Positions 8,390-17,587 of a DNA stretch of 64,000 nucleotides are shown here, piece by piece. The stretch's first letter is position 1; each line of letters opens with the position of its first letter. Made by a program: the position numbers and the translations under genes. The stretch lies in the NCBI GenBank assembly GCA_013373205.1, contig JABXIG010000003.1:1281853-1345852 (forward strand), read 5' to 3'. The notes under the pieces are model-generated. The model had not been told where the DNA came from and did not search any database. It saw nothing but the letters and a program-made list of their open reading frames with translations. The stretch is from Methylocystaceae bacterium. GTDB lineage: Bacteria > Pseudomonadota > Alphaproteobacteria > Rhodospirillales > Terasakiellaceae.

Positions 8390-8920
8390 ATGGATGAATC
8401 AGAAAAAGGCTACCCTTATAACCGACATATTGTCTCCTCTGAACATCTGGCTTCTGAAGAGGGGTGGAAGCTCAGCGAGTTTGAATATGGTCTAATCATT
8501 TCCTTTCATGCCTTTAACCGATGGATGACCCGCTGCATGGCCGCGGTGGGTGAAAGCGACTTTAGTCCCCTTGATGTCCTGGTGGTTCATAACGTCAACC
8601 ACCGTTCAAAAGACAAGCGTCTGGTCGACATCTGCTTTGTGCTAAATATCGAAGACCAGCACACCGTTAATTATTCCTTGAAAAAACTCATCAAGGCCGG
8701 TTTTGTCCAAGGTGAGAAACGAGGCAAAGAACGGTTCTACAGCACCACCGAAGAAGGCAAAGAACTCTGCTCCGAATACCGCCGTATCCGCGAACGCTGC
8801 CTCGTCAGCGCATCCAAAGCTTTTGAACATGATGGACTGGAATTGTCCGAAGTCGCCACACTGTTGCGCGGACTGTCCGGTCTTTACGATCAAGCATCTA
8901 GAACAGCAAGCGCGCTTTAA
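8390..8920 (+). CDS. MarR-type winged-helix transcriptional regulator
   Basis: The 176-residue product has the helix-rich dimerisation ends and a central winged helix typical of MarR proteins. The recognition region is about residues 75-125 (DICFVLNIEDQHTVNYSLKK, then LIKAGFVQGEKRGKERFYSTTEEG, which forms the wing). It is a cytoplasmic DNA-binding protein and probably binds the 33-bp palindrome immediately upstream. Its targets may also include the TRAP/usp genes before it or the deacetylase gene, whose 3' end it overlaps by 4 bp on the opposite strand. Effector unknown. Confidence 0.82.
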   Translation: MDESEKGYPYNRHIVSSEHLASEEGWKLSEFEYGLIISFHAFNRWMTRCMAAVGESDFSPLDVLVVHNVNHRSKDKRLVDICFVLNIEDQHTVNYSLKKLIKAGFVQGEKRGKERFYSTTEEGKELCSEYRRIRERCLVSASKAFEHDGLELSEVATLLRGLSGLYDQASRTASAL

Positions 8921-9945
8921 GACCTGTCAAAGCCTTCGATCACGTTATAGACATTCTGGCCCAATGGGGCGACATCATAGCCGCCTTCCATGACGAACAT
9001 ACAAGGCAGGTTCAAAGATTTTAGAAGTTGCCCCATTTTCAGGAAATCTTCCGATTTGAGTTTGAAGTTGGAAATGGGATCGCCTTCATATGTGTCTACG
9101 CCTAAGGGCACGACCAAAAGGTCGGGCTGAAAGTGATCAATCCGTACTTGTGCTTGGTTGAAGGCACCGCACCAGTCCTCAAAACTTGCACCATCTTTTA
9201 AGGGAAAGTTTTGATTAAACCCATGACCATCGGCTTCCCCACATTCATCTTCATAACCAAGAAAATAAGGGAAGTTTGTATCTGGGTGTCCGTGAATAGA
9301 TAAGGTCAGCACATCCGCGCGATCATAAAAAATATCCTGTGTGCCGTTACCATGATGATAGTCCACATCCAGAATACAGACTTTGTCATATCCCTGTTCG
9401 CGCGCCGTTTCAGCCACGATCGCCGCATTATTGAGAAAACAATAGCCGCCATAACTGGCGCTATGGGCATGATGCCCGGGCGGGCGAGTGAGAGCAAATG
9501 CTGCCCGTTCCCCTGCCCGAACCATTTCAAAAGCCGTTAAGGCCGATTGCGCCCCTTGATAGGCCGCTTCCCATGTACCAGCCATAATGGCTGTATCACT
9601 TGAAAAGGCGAAAGTCCCGACCTTTGCATTAAGGTTTTCATGATCCATCCGCTTTAAACCGGGCACAGGCCAAATGTAAGGAACAATATCCCCCACCCTG
9701 CCCTCTGCACACCAATCCGCCCAGATACTTTGTAAAAAAGTGACATAACCTCGCGCATGTACCTTCAAGATCGGATCGATCCCATAATCGTTAGAATCGA
9801 TCAAATCATGACCGGGATGCGCCTGAAAATGATCCAGAATATGCTTTAAACGGGAGGGATTTTCGAAACTCGGGACCATTTTTCCCTGATGGATTTCGGT
9901 TTGTACATCATGACTGCCAAACTGAGGGTTCAACACAACTTTCAT
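8917..9945 (-). CDS. Class II histone-deacetylase-family amidohydrolase (acetylpolyamine amidohydrolase-like)
   Basis: The 342-residue product is a zinc amidohydrolase of the HDAC/AcuC/AphA superfamily. The catalytic histidine pair is H158-H159 (RPPGHHAHSASYGGYCFLNN). The zinc ligands are D195, H197 (DVDYHHGNGTQ) and D284 (LGVDTYEGDP), and Y323 lies in EGGYD. All key residues are present. Bacterial members remove acetyl groups from polyamines or lysine; the substrate here is not proven. The speA-speB polyamine genes lie 10 kb away, which fits but does not prove acetylpolyamine. Its stop codon overlaps the stop of the convergent MarR-type gene. Confidence 0.88.
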   Translation of the reverse strand: MKVVLNPQFGSHDVQTEIHQGKMVPSFENPSRLKHILDHFQAHPGHDLIDSNDYGIDPILKVHARGYVTFLQSIWADWCAEGRVGDIVPYIWPVPGLKRMDHENLNAKVGTFAFSSDTAIMAGTWEAAYQGAQSALTAFEMVRAGERAAFALTRPPGHHAHSASYGGYCFLNNAAIVAETAREQGYDKVCILDVDYHHGNGTQDIFYDRADVLTLSIHGHPDTNFPYFLGYEDECGEADGHGFNQNFPLKDGASFEDWCGAFNQAQVRIDHFQPDLLVVPLGVDTYEGDPISNFKLKSEDFLKMGQLLKSLNLPCMFVMEGGYDVAPLGQNVYNVIEGFDRS

Positions 9946-10057
9946 CGTTTCTCTATATTTTTTTACTCATAAGTCTTTGTCAGATTACAACAATATTATG
10001 ATCAGACATATTGGAATTCGCTCAACTTGGCATTAAATGCAAAGCAGAATGATGCAA

Positions 10058-10074
10058 ATGCAAATGAATCGCAT
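10058..10074. promoter_or_regulatory. Fur-like box upstream of the TonB-dependent receptor
   Basis: ATGCAAATGAATCGCAT is an imperfect dyad (6 of 8 positions pair around a central G) resembling iron-regulator boxes of alphaproteobacteria (TGC-rich arms around an AT core). It lies 109 bp before the receptor start. A partly overlapping repeat, ATGCAAATG, begins at 10052. The rest of the 9946-10182 interval is AT-rich and shows no other clear element. Confidence 0.5.
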
Positions 10075-10182
10075 ATTGAATTTATACGCATAACTAAAAA
10101 TAATCAGCCCATCGTTCTTGCCCTTAACCAGAGGGCCAAAATTTATAATGCCCTTTAAACAAAGGGTGTGGTGGAGCATATG

Positions 10183-12348
10183 ATGACTAAACAAATTCAA
10201 TCGCGCAACGCAAGCCAGAGAAAAAAATTAAAAGCCTTGCTGTTGGCTGGTACCTTTCTGGCACTGGCACCCTATCCTGCATTGGCACAGTCCGATGAAC
10301 AGACCAACACGACAAGCCAAGATATAACATTGGCCCCGCTTGTGGTTGAAGGGTCCAGCTATGAAACAGAAGGCACGGGCAGTTATTCCAGTAATCTGGT
10401 CAGTGTCGGTGAAAAAGATGTTTTGACGGTCCGTGAAATTCCACAATCCACGCACGTTTTGACCCGCGACCGATTGGAAGATGGTGGTTTCACCTCGCTT
10501 GATACCGCACTTCGCAGAACCCCTGGCATTACTGTTTTGTCAAACGATGACGGGCGTTCCAGTATTTTTTCTCGTGGTTTTGAATACGATAACCTTTACT
10601 TCAACGGTCTGCCTGCCCCGCTTTCCAGCATTTATGGCACACAACCCGATATGGCAATTGTTGACCACGTAGAAATTCTGCGCGGGCCCCAAGGCCTTTA
10701 CGGTGGCACGGGCGAGCCAACCGGGACTGTCAACATGCGCCTAAAGCAAGCACAGAAAGAATTTGGTGGTTCGGTTGCGCTATCCGGCGGCTCTTGGGAC
10801 ACTTATCGTGCTGATGCAGATATTACAGGTGCTTTAACGGAAAACGGGGCTTTAAGAGGGCGCCTAGTCGCTGCAAAATCAAAATCCCAAGGATGGATCA
10901 AAGGTGCTGAAAATGCCGTCGATGTCGCTTACGGAACTTTGGCAGCCGACCTGACGGACCAAACAACACTGACTTTCAGCATCAGCCATATGGGGCGTGA
11001 TATCAAACCACACAATGGTTTGCCCACTTATGCCGATGGTAGCCTGATTGATGCCCCTGTCGACACCTATACAGGCGCGGATTGGAGCCGTTTTGATAAC
11101 GACGTCAATGATTATATCCTAGAACTGGAGCACAAATTCAATGATGGGGGGCACGCCAAAGCATCCATGCGTTATGCTGATCGCGACGTAGATTTCCTCT
11201 ATCTGATGCCATTGGCTTCAGCAAATTCAAGCGGTAACATTTCAAGAGTCCGTGCCTTAAGCCGTATTTTTGCAGAAGAATCACTCGCGCTTGATGCCCA
11301 TATCAGCAAGCCGTTTGAACTTGCTGGCATGGACTCCAACTTTATTATCGGCATGGATTACCGTGGCTATGAAAGCGATATGCAACAAGGTCTGCAAAAC
11401 GTCAACGGGACCTTTAATATCTTTAACTGGAACCCTGGTGCAGTGGCGAAACCAACAATCAGTTACACGACGGATCAGACAACTGATTCTGATCAACTTG
11501 GTATTTACACCAACTTCAGAATTTCACCACTTGATCCCTGGACTGTGATCGCAGGTGCGCGTGTTTCCTGGTACCAATCTGAACTTAAAAACAACAAAAC
11601 AGGTGTCATTTCAGACGAAATTGATATCGACAATAAATTCACCCCGTACCTTGGAACGACCTTTGATCTGACGGATAACTTCACCGCTTATGGTTCTTAT
11701 ACATCCATCTTCCAGCCACAGGACGATACAGATTCCAGCGGCAAAGTGATTGACCCGCGTGAAGGCAATCAATTCGAAGTCGGGATCAAAGGCGCAACCC
11801 TGTCGGGGGACACAAACGGGTCTTTGGCTTTATTCAGGATTAATGACGAAAACCGCTCTATTACAGACCCGAACGATGCAACCGCCAATATTGCTGCTGG
11901 TGAAGTCGTTGTCGAAGGTCTGGAAGCCGAAATCGGCGGGCGCCTTGTCGACGGTGTTGAAGTTTCTGCGGGCTACACCTTCACGTTAAGTGAAGACAAG
12001 GATACAGGTTCGACTTTCAGCTATTGGACGCCAAAACATATGTTCCAACTCGCGACCAAATATGATGTAGGCACCCACTTCAAAGAAATGGACGGCCTTG
12101 ATATTGGCGGCCATTTAAAAGCCTTTGGGGACTTTTCCGCTGTCTCCAGCGGAACAACGATTGCTGCACCGGGTTATACGGTCGTGGATGCCTTTGCAAG
12201 CTATGACATCAATGAAAGCCTGACGGCAAGCTTCAACATCGACAACCTTATGGATAAAGAATATTACGAACGTGTGGCATCGACCAACTTGTTCAACTTC
12301 TATGGCAAACCACGCACTTTCACGGTGAAACTGCAGGCTAAATTCTAA
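10183..12348 (+). CDS. TonB-dependent siderophore receptor
   Basis: This outer-membrane beta-barrel imports a ferric siderophore using energy from TonB. The 721-residue product has a signal peptide (ending PYPALAQ), a TonB box (ITLAPLVVEG), a plug domain at about 55-165 (RIPQSTHVLTRD-like region through LRGPQGLYGG and GEPTGTVNMRLK), a barrel, and a C-terminal phenylalanine as expected for outer-membrane proteins. It belongs to the FhuA/FpvA-type siderophore receptor group (TIGR01783 kind). GTG at 10168 and ATG at 10180 are alternatives; the ATG at 10183 is 6 nt after GGAG. A strong terminator follows. Confidence 0.93.
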   Translation: MTKQIQSRNASQRKKLKALLLAGTFLALAPYPALAQSDEQTNTTSQDITLAPLVVEGSSYETEGTGSYSSNLVSVGEKDVLTVREIPQSTHVLTRDRLEDGGFTSLDTALRRTPGITVLSNDDGRSSIFSRGFEYDNLYFNGLPAPLSSIYGTQPDMAIVDHVEILRGPQGLYGGTGEPTGTVNMRLKQAQKEFGGSVALSGGSWDTYRADADITGALTENGALRGRLVAAKSKSQGWIKGAENAVDVAYGTLAADLTDQTTLTFSISHMGRDIKPHNGLPTYADGSLIDAPVDTYTGADWSRFDNDVNDYILELEHKFNDGGHAKASMRYADRDVDFLYLMPLASANSSGNISRVRALSRIFAEESLALDAHISKPFELAGMDSNFIIGMDYRGYESDMQQGLQNVNGTFNIFNWNPGAVAKPTISYTTDQTTDSDQLGIYTNFRISPLDPWTVIAGARVSWYQSELKNNKTGVISDEIDIDNKFTPYLGTTFDLTDNFTAYGSYTSIFQPQDDTDSSGKVIDPREGNQFEVGIKGATLSGDTNGSLALFRINDENRSITDPNDATANIAAGEVVVEGLEAEIGGRLVDGVEVSAGYTFTLSEDKDTGSTFSYWTPKHMFQLATKYDVGTHFKEMDGLDIGGHLKAFGDFSAVSSGTTIAAPGYTVVDAFASYDINESLTASFNIDNLMDKEYYERVASTNLFNFYGKPRTFTVKLQAKF

Positions 12349-12369
12349 TATTGTGCCTTTTCACAAACT

Positions 12370-12404
12370 GGGTAGCTTCAAATTTTTGAAGCTACCCCTT
12401 TTTT
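12370..12404 (+). terminator. Rho-independent terminator after the receptor gene
   Basis: GGGTAGCTTCAAA (12370-12382) pairs with TTTGAAGCTACCC (12385-12397), followed by C and six T residues. It separates the receptor transcript from the esterase gene. Confidence 0.88.
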
Positions 12405-12425
12405 GCTTCCTTCGGATATTCGGTC

Positions 12426-13367
12426 ATGTCACGCTTCTTAAAAGTTATTTACTTTTCATTTTTTTGCCTAACTGTTCTTCCTTTTGCTCATGCAAATGAA
12501 GGCATTCGCGTCCCTTTAAAAAATACAACGGAATATACTGTTTCATCTGAGCGGATCGAAATCCCTATAAAAACCTATGTCATTACACCTGAAAACTATG
12601 ACAAAACCAAAAACTATCCTGTCCTCTATGCCTTTGATGCGGATTTATCCTTGGGACTGATGCAGACTTTGGCGGCACAGGTCACGCGGGTGGCAAACCG
12701 CGCAGGGCTGCGCCCGCCTATTGTTGTCACTATTGGCTACGGAGATGAAAAGCTCGCGTTAAAAAGACGGATTAAGGATTTAACCCCTTATGCAGACCAT
12801 TACGACCTGCCAGAACGTCCCAATAATAAAAAATGGCCCCCTCTTGGTGGCGGTGATCGGTTTCTGGACGTCTTGATTAAGGATATCAAACCCTTTGTAG
12901 AACAAAGGTATCGTGTCGACACGAAAGCTGAAACGCTCTATGGCCACTCCCTTGGTGGATTGTTGACCCTGCACTGTCTGGTAACTAAGCCTTCAGCCTT
13001 TGAACGTTATGCTGCGGCAAGTCCCTCTCTCTGGTTCAACAACAGAAAAATCATCCGTGACCTGACGAGCTTTCAACACTCAACAACAACAGAACCTAAA
13101 ATCCGCTTGCGCCTGACAGTCGGCACTGATGAAGAAGATTTGCTTGGCTGGTCGCTAAAATATCGGGAAGATATTAAGATGCGTAAAAAATGGATCAAGC
13201 AAAACCGCATGGTCACAAATACAAAAAAACTTGCTGAAAACATTCAAAAAACAGAAGGTCGTATAAGTTTAGAGTATGATATCTACGGTAAAATGGAACA
13301 CGCTATTGCCAATGCACCTGCCTTTTACGATGCCCTTCGCCTGACGGTAGAACCAATCGGGCAGTAA
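12426..13367 (+). CDS. Periplasmic alpha/beta-hydrolase, siderophore esterase-like (IroE/BesA type)
   Basis: The 313-residue product begins with a signal peptide (about 1-23, ending AHA) and has the putative-esterase fold (PF00756): LYAFDADLSLG, then the nucleophile elbow GHSLGG with Ser175, and a C-terminal histidine in KMEHA. Its position between a siderophore receptor and a siderophore ABC importer suggests that it hydrolyses an imported ester siderophore in the periplasm to help release iron. The related IroE and Fes enzymes do this on enterobactin-type molecules. The substrate is inference. No strong ribosome site is seen; the ATG at 12426 follows the terminator by 21 bp. Confidence 0.8.
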   Translation: MSRFLKVIYFSFFCLTVLPFAHANEGIRVPLKNTTEYTVSSERIEIPIKTYVITPENYDKTKNYPVLYAFDADLSLGLMQTLAAQVTRVANRAGLRPPIVVTIGYGDEKLALKRRIKDLTPYADHYDLPERPNNKKWPPLGGGDRFLDVLIKDIKPFVEQRYRVDTKAETLYGHSLGGLLTLHCLVTKPSAFERYAAASPSLWFNNRKIIRDLTSFQHSTTTEPKIRLRLTVGTDEEDLLGWSLKYREDIKMRKKWIKQNRMVTNTKKLAENIQKTEGRISLEYDIYGKMEHAIANAPAFYDALRLTVEPIGQ

Positions 13368-13383
13368 CATTTGCCTTGATTTT

Positions 13384-13405
13384 GATATTAATAATCATTA
13401 TTAAT
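13384..13405. promoter_or_regulatory. Fur-like box upstream of the AraC regulator
   Basis: ATTAATAATCATTATTAAT (13387-13405) is a perfect 19-bp dyad with the AATCATTA core of the classical Fur box. It includes the 12-mer GATATTAATAAT (13384-13395) that recurs at 14518 and 60306. It lies 30 bp before the AraC start codon. Confidence 0.75.
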
Positions 13406-13435
13406 ACTGGAGTTTCGTATCCAAAGATCAAAAGC

Positions 13436-14434
13436 ATGATATCTGCCTCACAGCATCTGAACAAATATATATCAAAAGGCGACCTGATCCAAAAAACAGG
13501 CTATCGTTCTGACTTTAACATCTCACCGGATTTACCCGGTCAGGAGAATATGCTGCGTGGCAATATTGATTTTTTTGAACTACAGGAGGGCCTTTCTGTC
13601 CATTTTTCCAATGCCTGTGACCTTCAGAATTTGGAAATTATCAGAGAATGCAAACCCCGTTTATGCATTTCCTACTTTTTAGAAGGTAGCATCGAAGCAT
13701 ATATCGGCGATGACCAGATCCCCATGCCTGTTTTTGACGAAACAACGCAGACATGGTCACCGGTTGCCTCTATGTTTTCTCAATGTAAAACTGAACTATT
13801 TAAACGATATGCCAAGCGCGGCAGTTTTATAAAAAAAATTGTTATCACAATGACACCGCAATGGTTGGAAAAGTTTAATCATCTGTCACCAGAATTTAGC
13901 CAAATACAGAATTTTTCCGAAACGCATCTCGCGCGTAAAAACTGGACCCCGAGTGCCCATTCCATCGCCATTGTTGAACAAATCATCACCTCTGCCAATA
14001 TGCCGGAAATCATGCGCAGGCTTTATGTAGAAAGTCGCGCACTCATGCTCGTCGAAGAAGCCTTTCGTGAATTAATCGGGTTCACGCCCAATGAACGTCT
14101 TAGCAATATCCGGCCACAAGACCGTGACCGCTTAAAAGCTATTGAACACTATCTGCAAAATCACGTTGGTCATCAGATTTCGACAAAAGAACTGGCAGAT
14201 GAAATCGGCATCAGCGTTAATTCCCTGCAAAGGCTGATTGCCAGAGCATATGATATATCTGCTTCAAAATTCATCCGCACCTTTATGCTGGAACGTGCAC
14301 GCACATGCATGGAGCGTGATGGGATCTCCATCTCCGAAGCAGCTTACATTGCGGGCTATAACAGCCCTGCCAATTTCGCTACTGCCTTCAAGAAATGCTT
14401 CGGCTTTTCGCCCAGCGGCCTGTCTGAAATATAA
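13436..14434 (+). CDS. AraC-family regulator of siderophore uptake (PchR-like)
   Basis: The 332-residue product has a C-terminal AraC double helix-turn-helix (about 235-330), with ISTKELADEIGISVNSLQRL as the first and ISEAAYIAGYNSPANFATAFK as the second. The N-terminal two thirds resembles PchR/YbtA-type siderophore-sensing domains. Such regulators activate receptor and transporter genes when they bind the ferric siderophore. The longer frame begins with a TTG inside the Fur-like box; the ATG at 13436 is preferred because the box would then be in the promoter, though its ribosome site is weak. The flanking Fur boxes suggest that it is made only under iron limitation. Confidence 0.85.
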   Translation: MISASQHLNKYISKGDLIQKTGYRSDFNISPDLPGQENMLRGNIDFFELQEGLSVHFSNACDLQNLEIIRECKPRLCISYFLEGSIEAYIGDDQIPMPVFDETTQTWSPVASMFSQCKTELFKRYAKRGSFIKKIVITMTPQWLEKFNHLSPEFSQIQNFSETHLARKNWTPSAHSIAIVEQIITSANMPEIMRRLYVESRALMLVEEAFRELIGFTPNERLSNIRPQDRDRLKAIEHYLQNHVGHQISTKELADEIGISVNSLQRLIARAYDISASKFIRTFMLERARTCMERDGISISEAAYIAGYNSPANFATAFKKCFGFSPSGLSEI

Positions 14435-14517
14435 CCCTATTTTAATTAAAGGACGTCTTGCAAACAACAATGGTTTTTTTGCAAACAGGTCCCGCCTCGC
14501 CTGTAAAAACATAAGGT

Positions 14518-14537
14518 GATATTAATAATTATTATTA
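14518..14537. promoter_or_regulatory. Fur-like box upstream of the siderophore ABC operon
   Basis: GATATTAATAATTATTATTA begins at 14518, and its core TAATAATTATTA (14523-14534) is a perfect 12-bp dyad. It shares the 12-mer GATATTAATAAT with the sites at 13384 and 60306. It lies 36 bp before the first gene of the importer/ExbBD/TonB operon. Confidence 0.7.
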
Positions 14538-14572
14538 CCCATATTGTGTCTCCTCTTACCTGCTGTCTTGTT

Positions 14573-15712
14573 ATGATAAAAAAAATAGTCTACGCCCTTT
14601 TCTGTGGTCTTTTGTGTACAACATCTGTTCAGGCAAAAGACCAAATCACCATCGAAGATCTGTCTGGTCGAAAGGTTCAAGTTTCCGTCCCTGTTAAACA
14701 TATTGTGTTGGGGGAAGGTCGCTACCTCCCCACCCTTGGCATCTTTGATCAGGATGACCCGACGAAACGCGTCGTCGGCATGATGGGGGAATTTGAAAAA
14801 TATGATCTTGCGACATATTCGCAATATGCCGAACACTATCCTCAGATTAGGGATATCCCGCGTATCGGCTCTGCTGGTGAAGCCTCTTTCAGCATTGAAA
14901 AAGTCTTTAGCGTCAAACCTGATGTGGCTTTGTTTGGCTTGGGCAGTGGTCATGGGCCAAACGATAAAAGCAAAACTGTCATTGCACAGATGGAAGCTGC
15001 CGGCATCCCGGTCATCATTCTGGATTTTCGTATCGACCCTTTAAAAAACACCCCTAAAAGCCTTAAAATTTTAGGAAAAATCATGGGGAATGAAAAAACC
15101 AGCGACGCATTTCTGAGTTTTTATCATACCCATCTAAAAACGATTGAAGACCGACTAAAAGATGTTAAAGAACGCCCCACCGTCTTTATGGAAAGTCACG
15201 TTGGCTTACTGCCACAATGCTGTCGGGCCTTTGGTCAACAAATGATGGGCCGCTTCATTGAATGGGCAGGCGGTGTGAATGCCTTTGGGGAAATGATCCC
15301 CGGTACAGTTGCCCAAGTGAATATTGAACATCTCCTAACCAAGCAACCAGACGTCTATATCGGCACGGCTATAGGGTCGTCTAAAACTGTCGAAAAATTC
15401 CCTAAATACATCGCACTTGGTGCACAAACCGGACAGGACATGGCCCAAAGCACCTTGGAAGAAGCCTTAAAACGCACAGGTGTTGCCCAACTTTCTGCCG
15501 TAAAAGAGGGGCGCGCCCATGCCATCTGGCACCATTTTTACAATACTCCCATGAACCTGGTCGCTGTTGAAGTCATTGCAAAATGGTTACACCCTGAGCT
15601 GTTTAAAGATATCGACCCATATAAAACGCTAAAAGTTTATTTTGATCGCTTTCAGGCCGTACCGCTGGATGGAACCTATTGGACAAGCCGCCTGACAAAG
15701 GACGCATCCTAA
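14573..15712 (+). CDS. Iron-siderophore ABC transporter substrate-binding protein (FecB/FepB type)
   Basis: The 379-residue product has a signal peptide (MIKKIVYALFCGLLCTT... ending VQA) and the helical-backbone fold of cluster A-II binding proteins. Markers are ITIEDLSGRKVQVSVPVKHIV near the N-terminus, then VKPDVALFG and IPVIILDF. It is long for the family (usually 300-340) because of an extra segment near residues 45-100. The ATG at 14573 is chosen because it begins a normal signal peptide; the upstream frame lies inside the Fur-like box. It binds the iron complex in the periplasm for the permease encoded next, and its stop overlaps that gene. Confidence 0.87.
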   Translation: MIKKIVYALFCGLLCTTSVQAKDQITIEDLSGRKVQVSVPVKHIVLGEGRYLPTLGIFDQDDPTKRVVGMMGEFEKYDLATYSQYAEHYPQIRDIPRIGSAGEASFSIEKVFSVKPDVALFGLGSGHGPNDKSKTVIAQMEAAGIPVIILDFRIDPLKNTPKSLKILGKIMGNEKTSDAFLSFYHTHLKTIEDRLKDVKERPTVFMESHVGLLPQCCRAFGQQMMGRFIEWAGGVNAFGEMIPGTVAQVNIEHLLTKQPDVYIGTAIGSSKTVEKFPKYIALGAQTGQDMAQSTLEEALKRTGVAQLSAVKEGRAHAIWHHFYNTPMNLVAVEVIAKWLHPELFKDIDPYKTLKVYFDRFQAVPLDGTYWTSRLTKDAS

Positions 15713-16773
15713 TGTCCAGTCTTGCAACCCCTGCCCTTAGTCTGGCCCAAAGCTATAAACGCCTGACCATCAAAAGAATGATCTGGCTGGGTATCTTATC
15801 TGCTGTGCTGATTGCAACCGTCATCACCAACATCACCATTGGCCCGGCAGGATTAACCATCCCAACGATCCTGAAAGGTTTGATTGATGCGTCCAGTCTC
15901 AGCACTAACGAAGCTATCATTTTATGGGAAGTACGGCTGCCCTATGCCTTGATGGCGGTTGTCGTTGGCGCTTGCCTTGGTCTTGCAGGGGCAGAAATGC
16001 AGACAGTTTTGAACAATCCTCTCTCCAGTCCGACAACTTTGGGCGTAATGCATGCTGCAACCTTTGGCGCATCTATCGCAATCGTCTTCAAGTTCATCCC
16101 CTTCGGCCTGCCGGAAAATTATGTGGTGCCGGTCTTTGCCTTTGCCGGTGCCATTTGTTCGGTTCTGGTTATTCAATATTTTTCACGAAAATTCGGCGCA
16201 ACTGTTGATACGGTAATCCTGATCGGCATTGCCATGTTCTTTGCTTTAGAAGCTTCCATCTCCCTTATTCAATTTGTGGCTGATAGTGACAGTCTGCAAC
16301 AGATCGTCTTTTGGACCATGGGCTCGCTTGCACGCGCAACTTGGGAAAAAGTGGCGATTGTCAGCATTGTCCTTGCCCTGTGCCTGCCCTTTTCCATACG
16401 TCAGGTCTGGAAGATGACGGCCCTTCGCGGTGGTGAAGATTATGCCCGAAGCTTTGGCCTAAGTGTAGAACGCCTTCGCCTGATCGTCCTGTTTCGCGTC
16501 AGCATCATGACCGCTGTTGCTGTGGCCTTTACCGGGGTTATTGGCTTTGTCGGGCTGGTCGGTCCGCATATTTCGCGTCTGGCTTTTGGTGAAGACCACC
16601 GCTTTTACCTGCCCGGTGCGGCCTTATCGGGCGCCTTTATTCTGGCAGGTGCCTCTATCCTGAGCAAATCAATTGTTCCAGGCATCCTGATCCCGGATGG
16701 GATCGTGACCGCTTTGATCGGAATCCCGCTTTTTCTTGCCTTGTTGATTAAACAGAAAAGGACAGCAAAATGA
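15712..16773 (+). CDS. Iron-siderophore ABC transporter permease (FecCD family)
   Basis: The 353-residue product has about ten membrane helices and clear FecCD motifs: LPYALMAVVVGACLGLAGAEMQ, LSSPTTLGV, and FVGLVGPHISRLAFGEDHR near the C-terminus (the coupling region to the ATPase). It works as a homodimer in the inner membrane. The ATG at 15712 shares one base with the previous stop and has an AAAGGA ribosome site; it overlaps the ATPase gene by 4 bp. Confidence 0.9.
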   Translation: MSSLATPALSLAQSYKRLTIKRMIWLGILSAVLIATVITNITIGPAGLTIPTILKGLIDASSLSTNEAIILWEVRLPYALMAVVVGACLGLAGAEMQTVLNNPLSSPTTLGVMHAATFGASIAIVFKFIPFGLPENYVVPVFAFAGAICSVLVIQYFSRKFGATVDTVILIGIAMFFALEASISLIQFVADSDSLQQIVFWTMGSLARATWEKVAIVSIVLALCLPFSIRQVWKMTALRGGEDYARSFGLSVERLRLIVLFRVSIMTAVAVAFTGVIGFVGLVGPHISRLAFGEDHRFYLPGAALSGAFILAGASILSKSIVPGILIPDGIVTALIGIPLFLALLIKQKRTAK

Positions 16774-17573
16774 CAACGGTATCCATCAAAAAGGTCACCC
16801 TGTCCTATGGCACGAAAACAATCTTATCTGATATCAGCCTTCCTGATATCCCGGCAGGGTCCCTCGTCGGGGTCCTTGGCCCCAATGGGGTTGGTAAATC
16901 AACCTTCATGCGCGCCCTGGCCGGGATTGGCGACTATCAGGGCGAGATCTGCCTGAATGGCGAAAGCATTGAAGACATGACGTTTTTGCAACGTGCAGGT
17001 CAGATCGGTTACCTACCTCAAAGCCTGCCACAACACACAACACTGATTGCCTATGAAGCCGTCATCAGTGCATGCCGGGCCGTGCGCCCTGATCTTGCCA
17101 GTCCTGAGGTCGAACAAATGGTTGAAGAAATCTTTGATCTATTGGGTATTCGTCATCTTGCTTTCATGTCCCTAAACAAACTATCTGGCGGGCAACGCCA
17201 GATGATTGGACTTGCACAAGTGCTGGTCAAAAAACCGAGCCTTTTATTACTGGACGAACCGACAAGTGCTCTGGACCTTCGATGGCAAATCGGTGTCTTT
17301 GATGTGGTCCGAACGGTTGTCCAGCAACGCAATGGGATCTGCTTGATGCCGATCCATGACATTAATCTGGCTTTGCGTCATTGCGACCAGATTATGCTGC
17401 TCTCCAAAGAGGATGGACTCTTGGCCTTTGCCCCGCCAATCGAAGCCATGACGCAAGATAATCTGCGCCGAGCCTATCGGGTAGATGGCCGGGTGGAAAC
17501 CTGCTCTCAAGGTCGCCCTTACGTAATCGCCGAAGGGGCACTGCCCCTCACGGATCAAAAAATTCCAGCATAA
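16770..17573 (+). CDS. Iron-siderophore ABC transporter ATP-binding protein
   Basis: The 267-residue ATPase has Walker A (GPNGVGKST), the Q-loop, the ABC signature LSGGQRQ, Walker B (LLLLDEPTSALDL) and a switch histidine (PIHDINLAL). It powers the FecCD-type permease with which it overlaps (ATGA, 4 bp). It is closest in layout to FecE/FhuC-type ATPases. Confidence 0.93.
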   Translation: MTTVSIKKVTLSYGTKTILSDISLPDIPAGSLVGVLGPNGVGKSTFMRALAGIGDYQGEICLNGESIEDMTFLQRAGQIGYLPQSLPQHTTLIAYEAVISACRAVRPDLASPEVEQMVEEIFDLLGIRHLAFMSLNKLSGGQRQMIGLAQVLVKKPSLLLLDEPTSALDLRWQIGVFDVVRTVVQQRNGICLMPIHDINLALRHCDQIMLLSKEDGLLAFAPPIEAMTQDNLRRAYRVDGRVETCSQGRPYVIAEGALPLTDQKIPA

Positions 17574-17587
17574 AAGGATTTGAGACT

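Noticed and set aside
10031-10045. Sigma-54-like TGGCAT...TGC before the siderophore receptor
   Set aside because: Only 8 bp separate the GG and GC pairs; sigma-54 promoters need 10.
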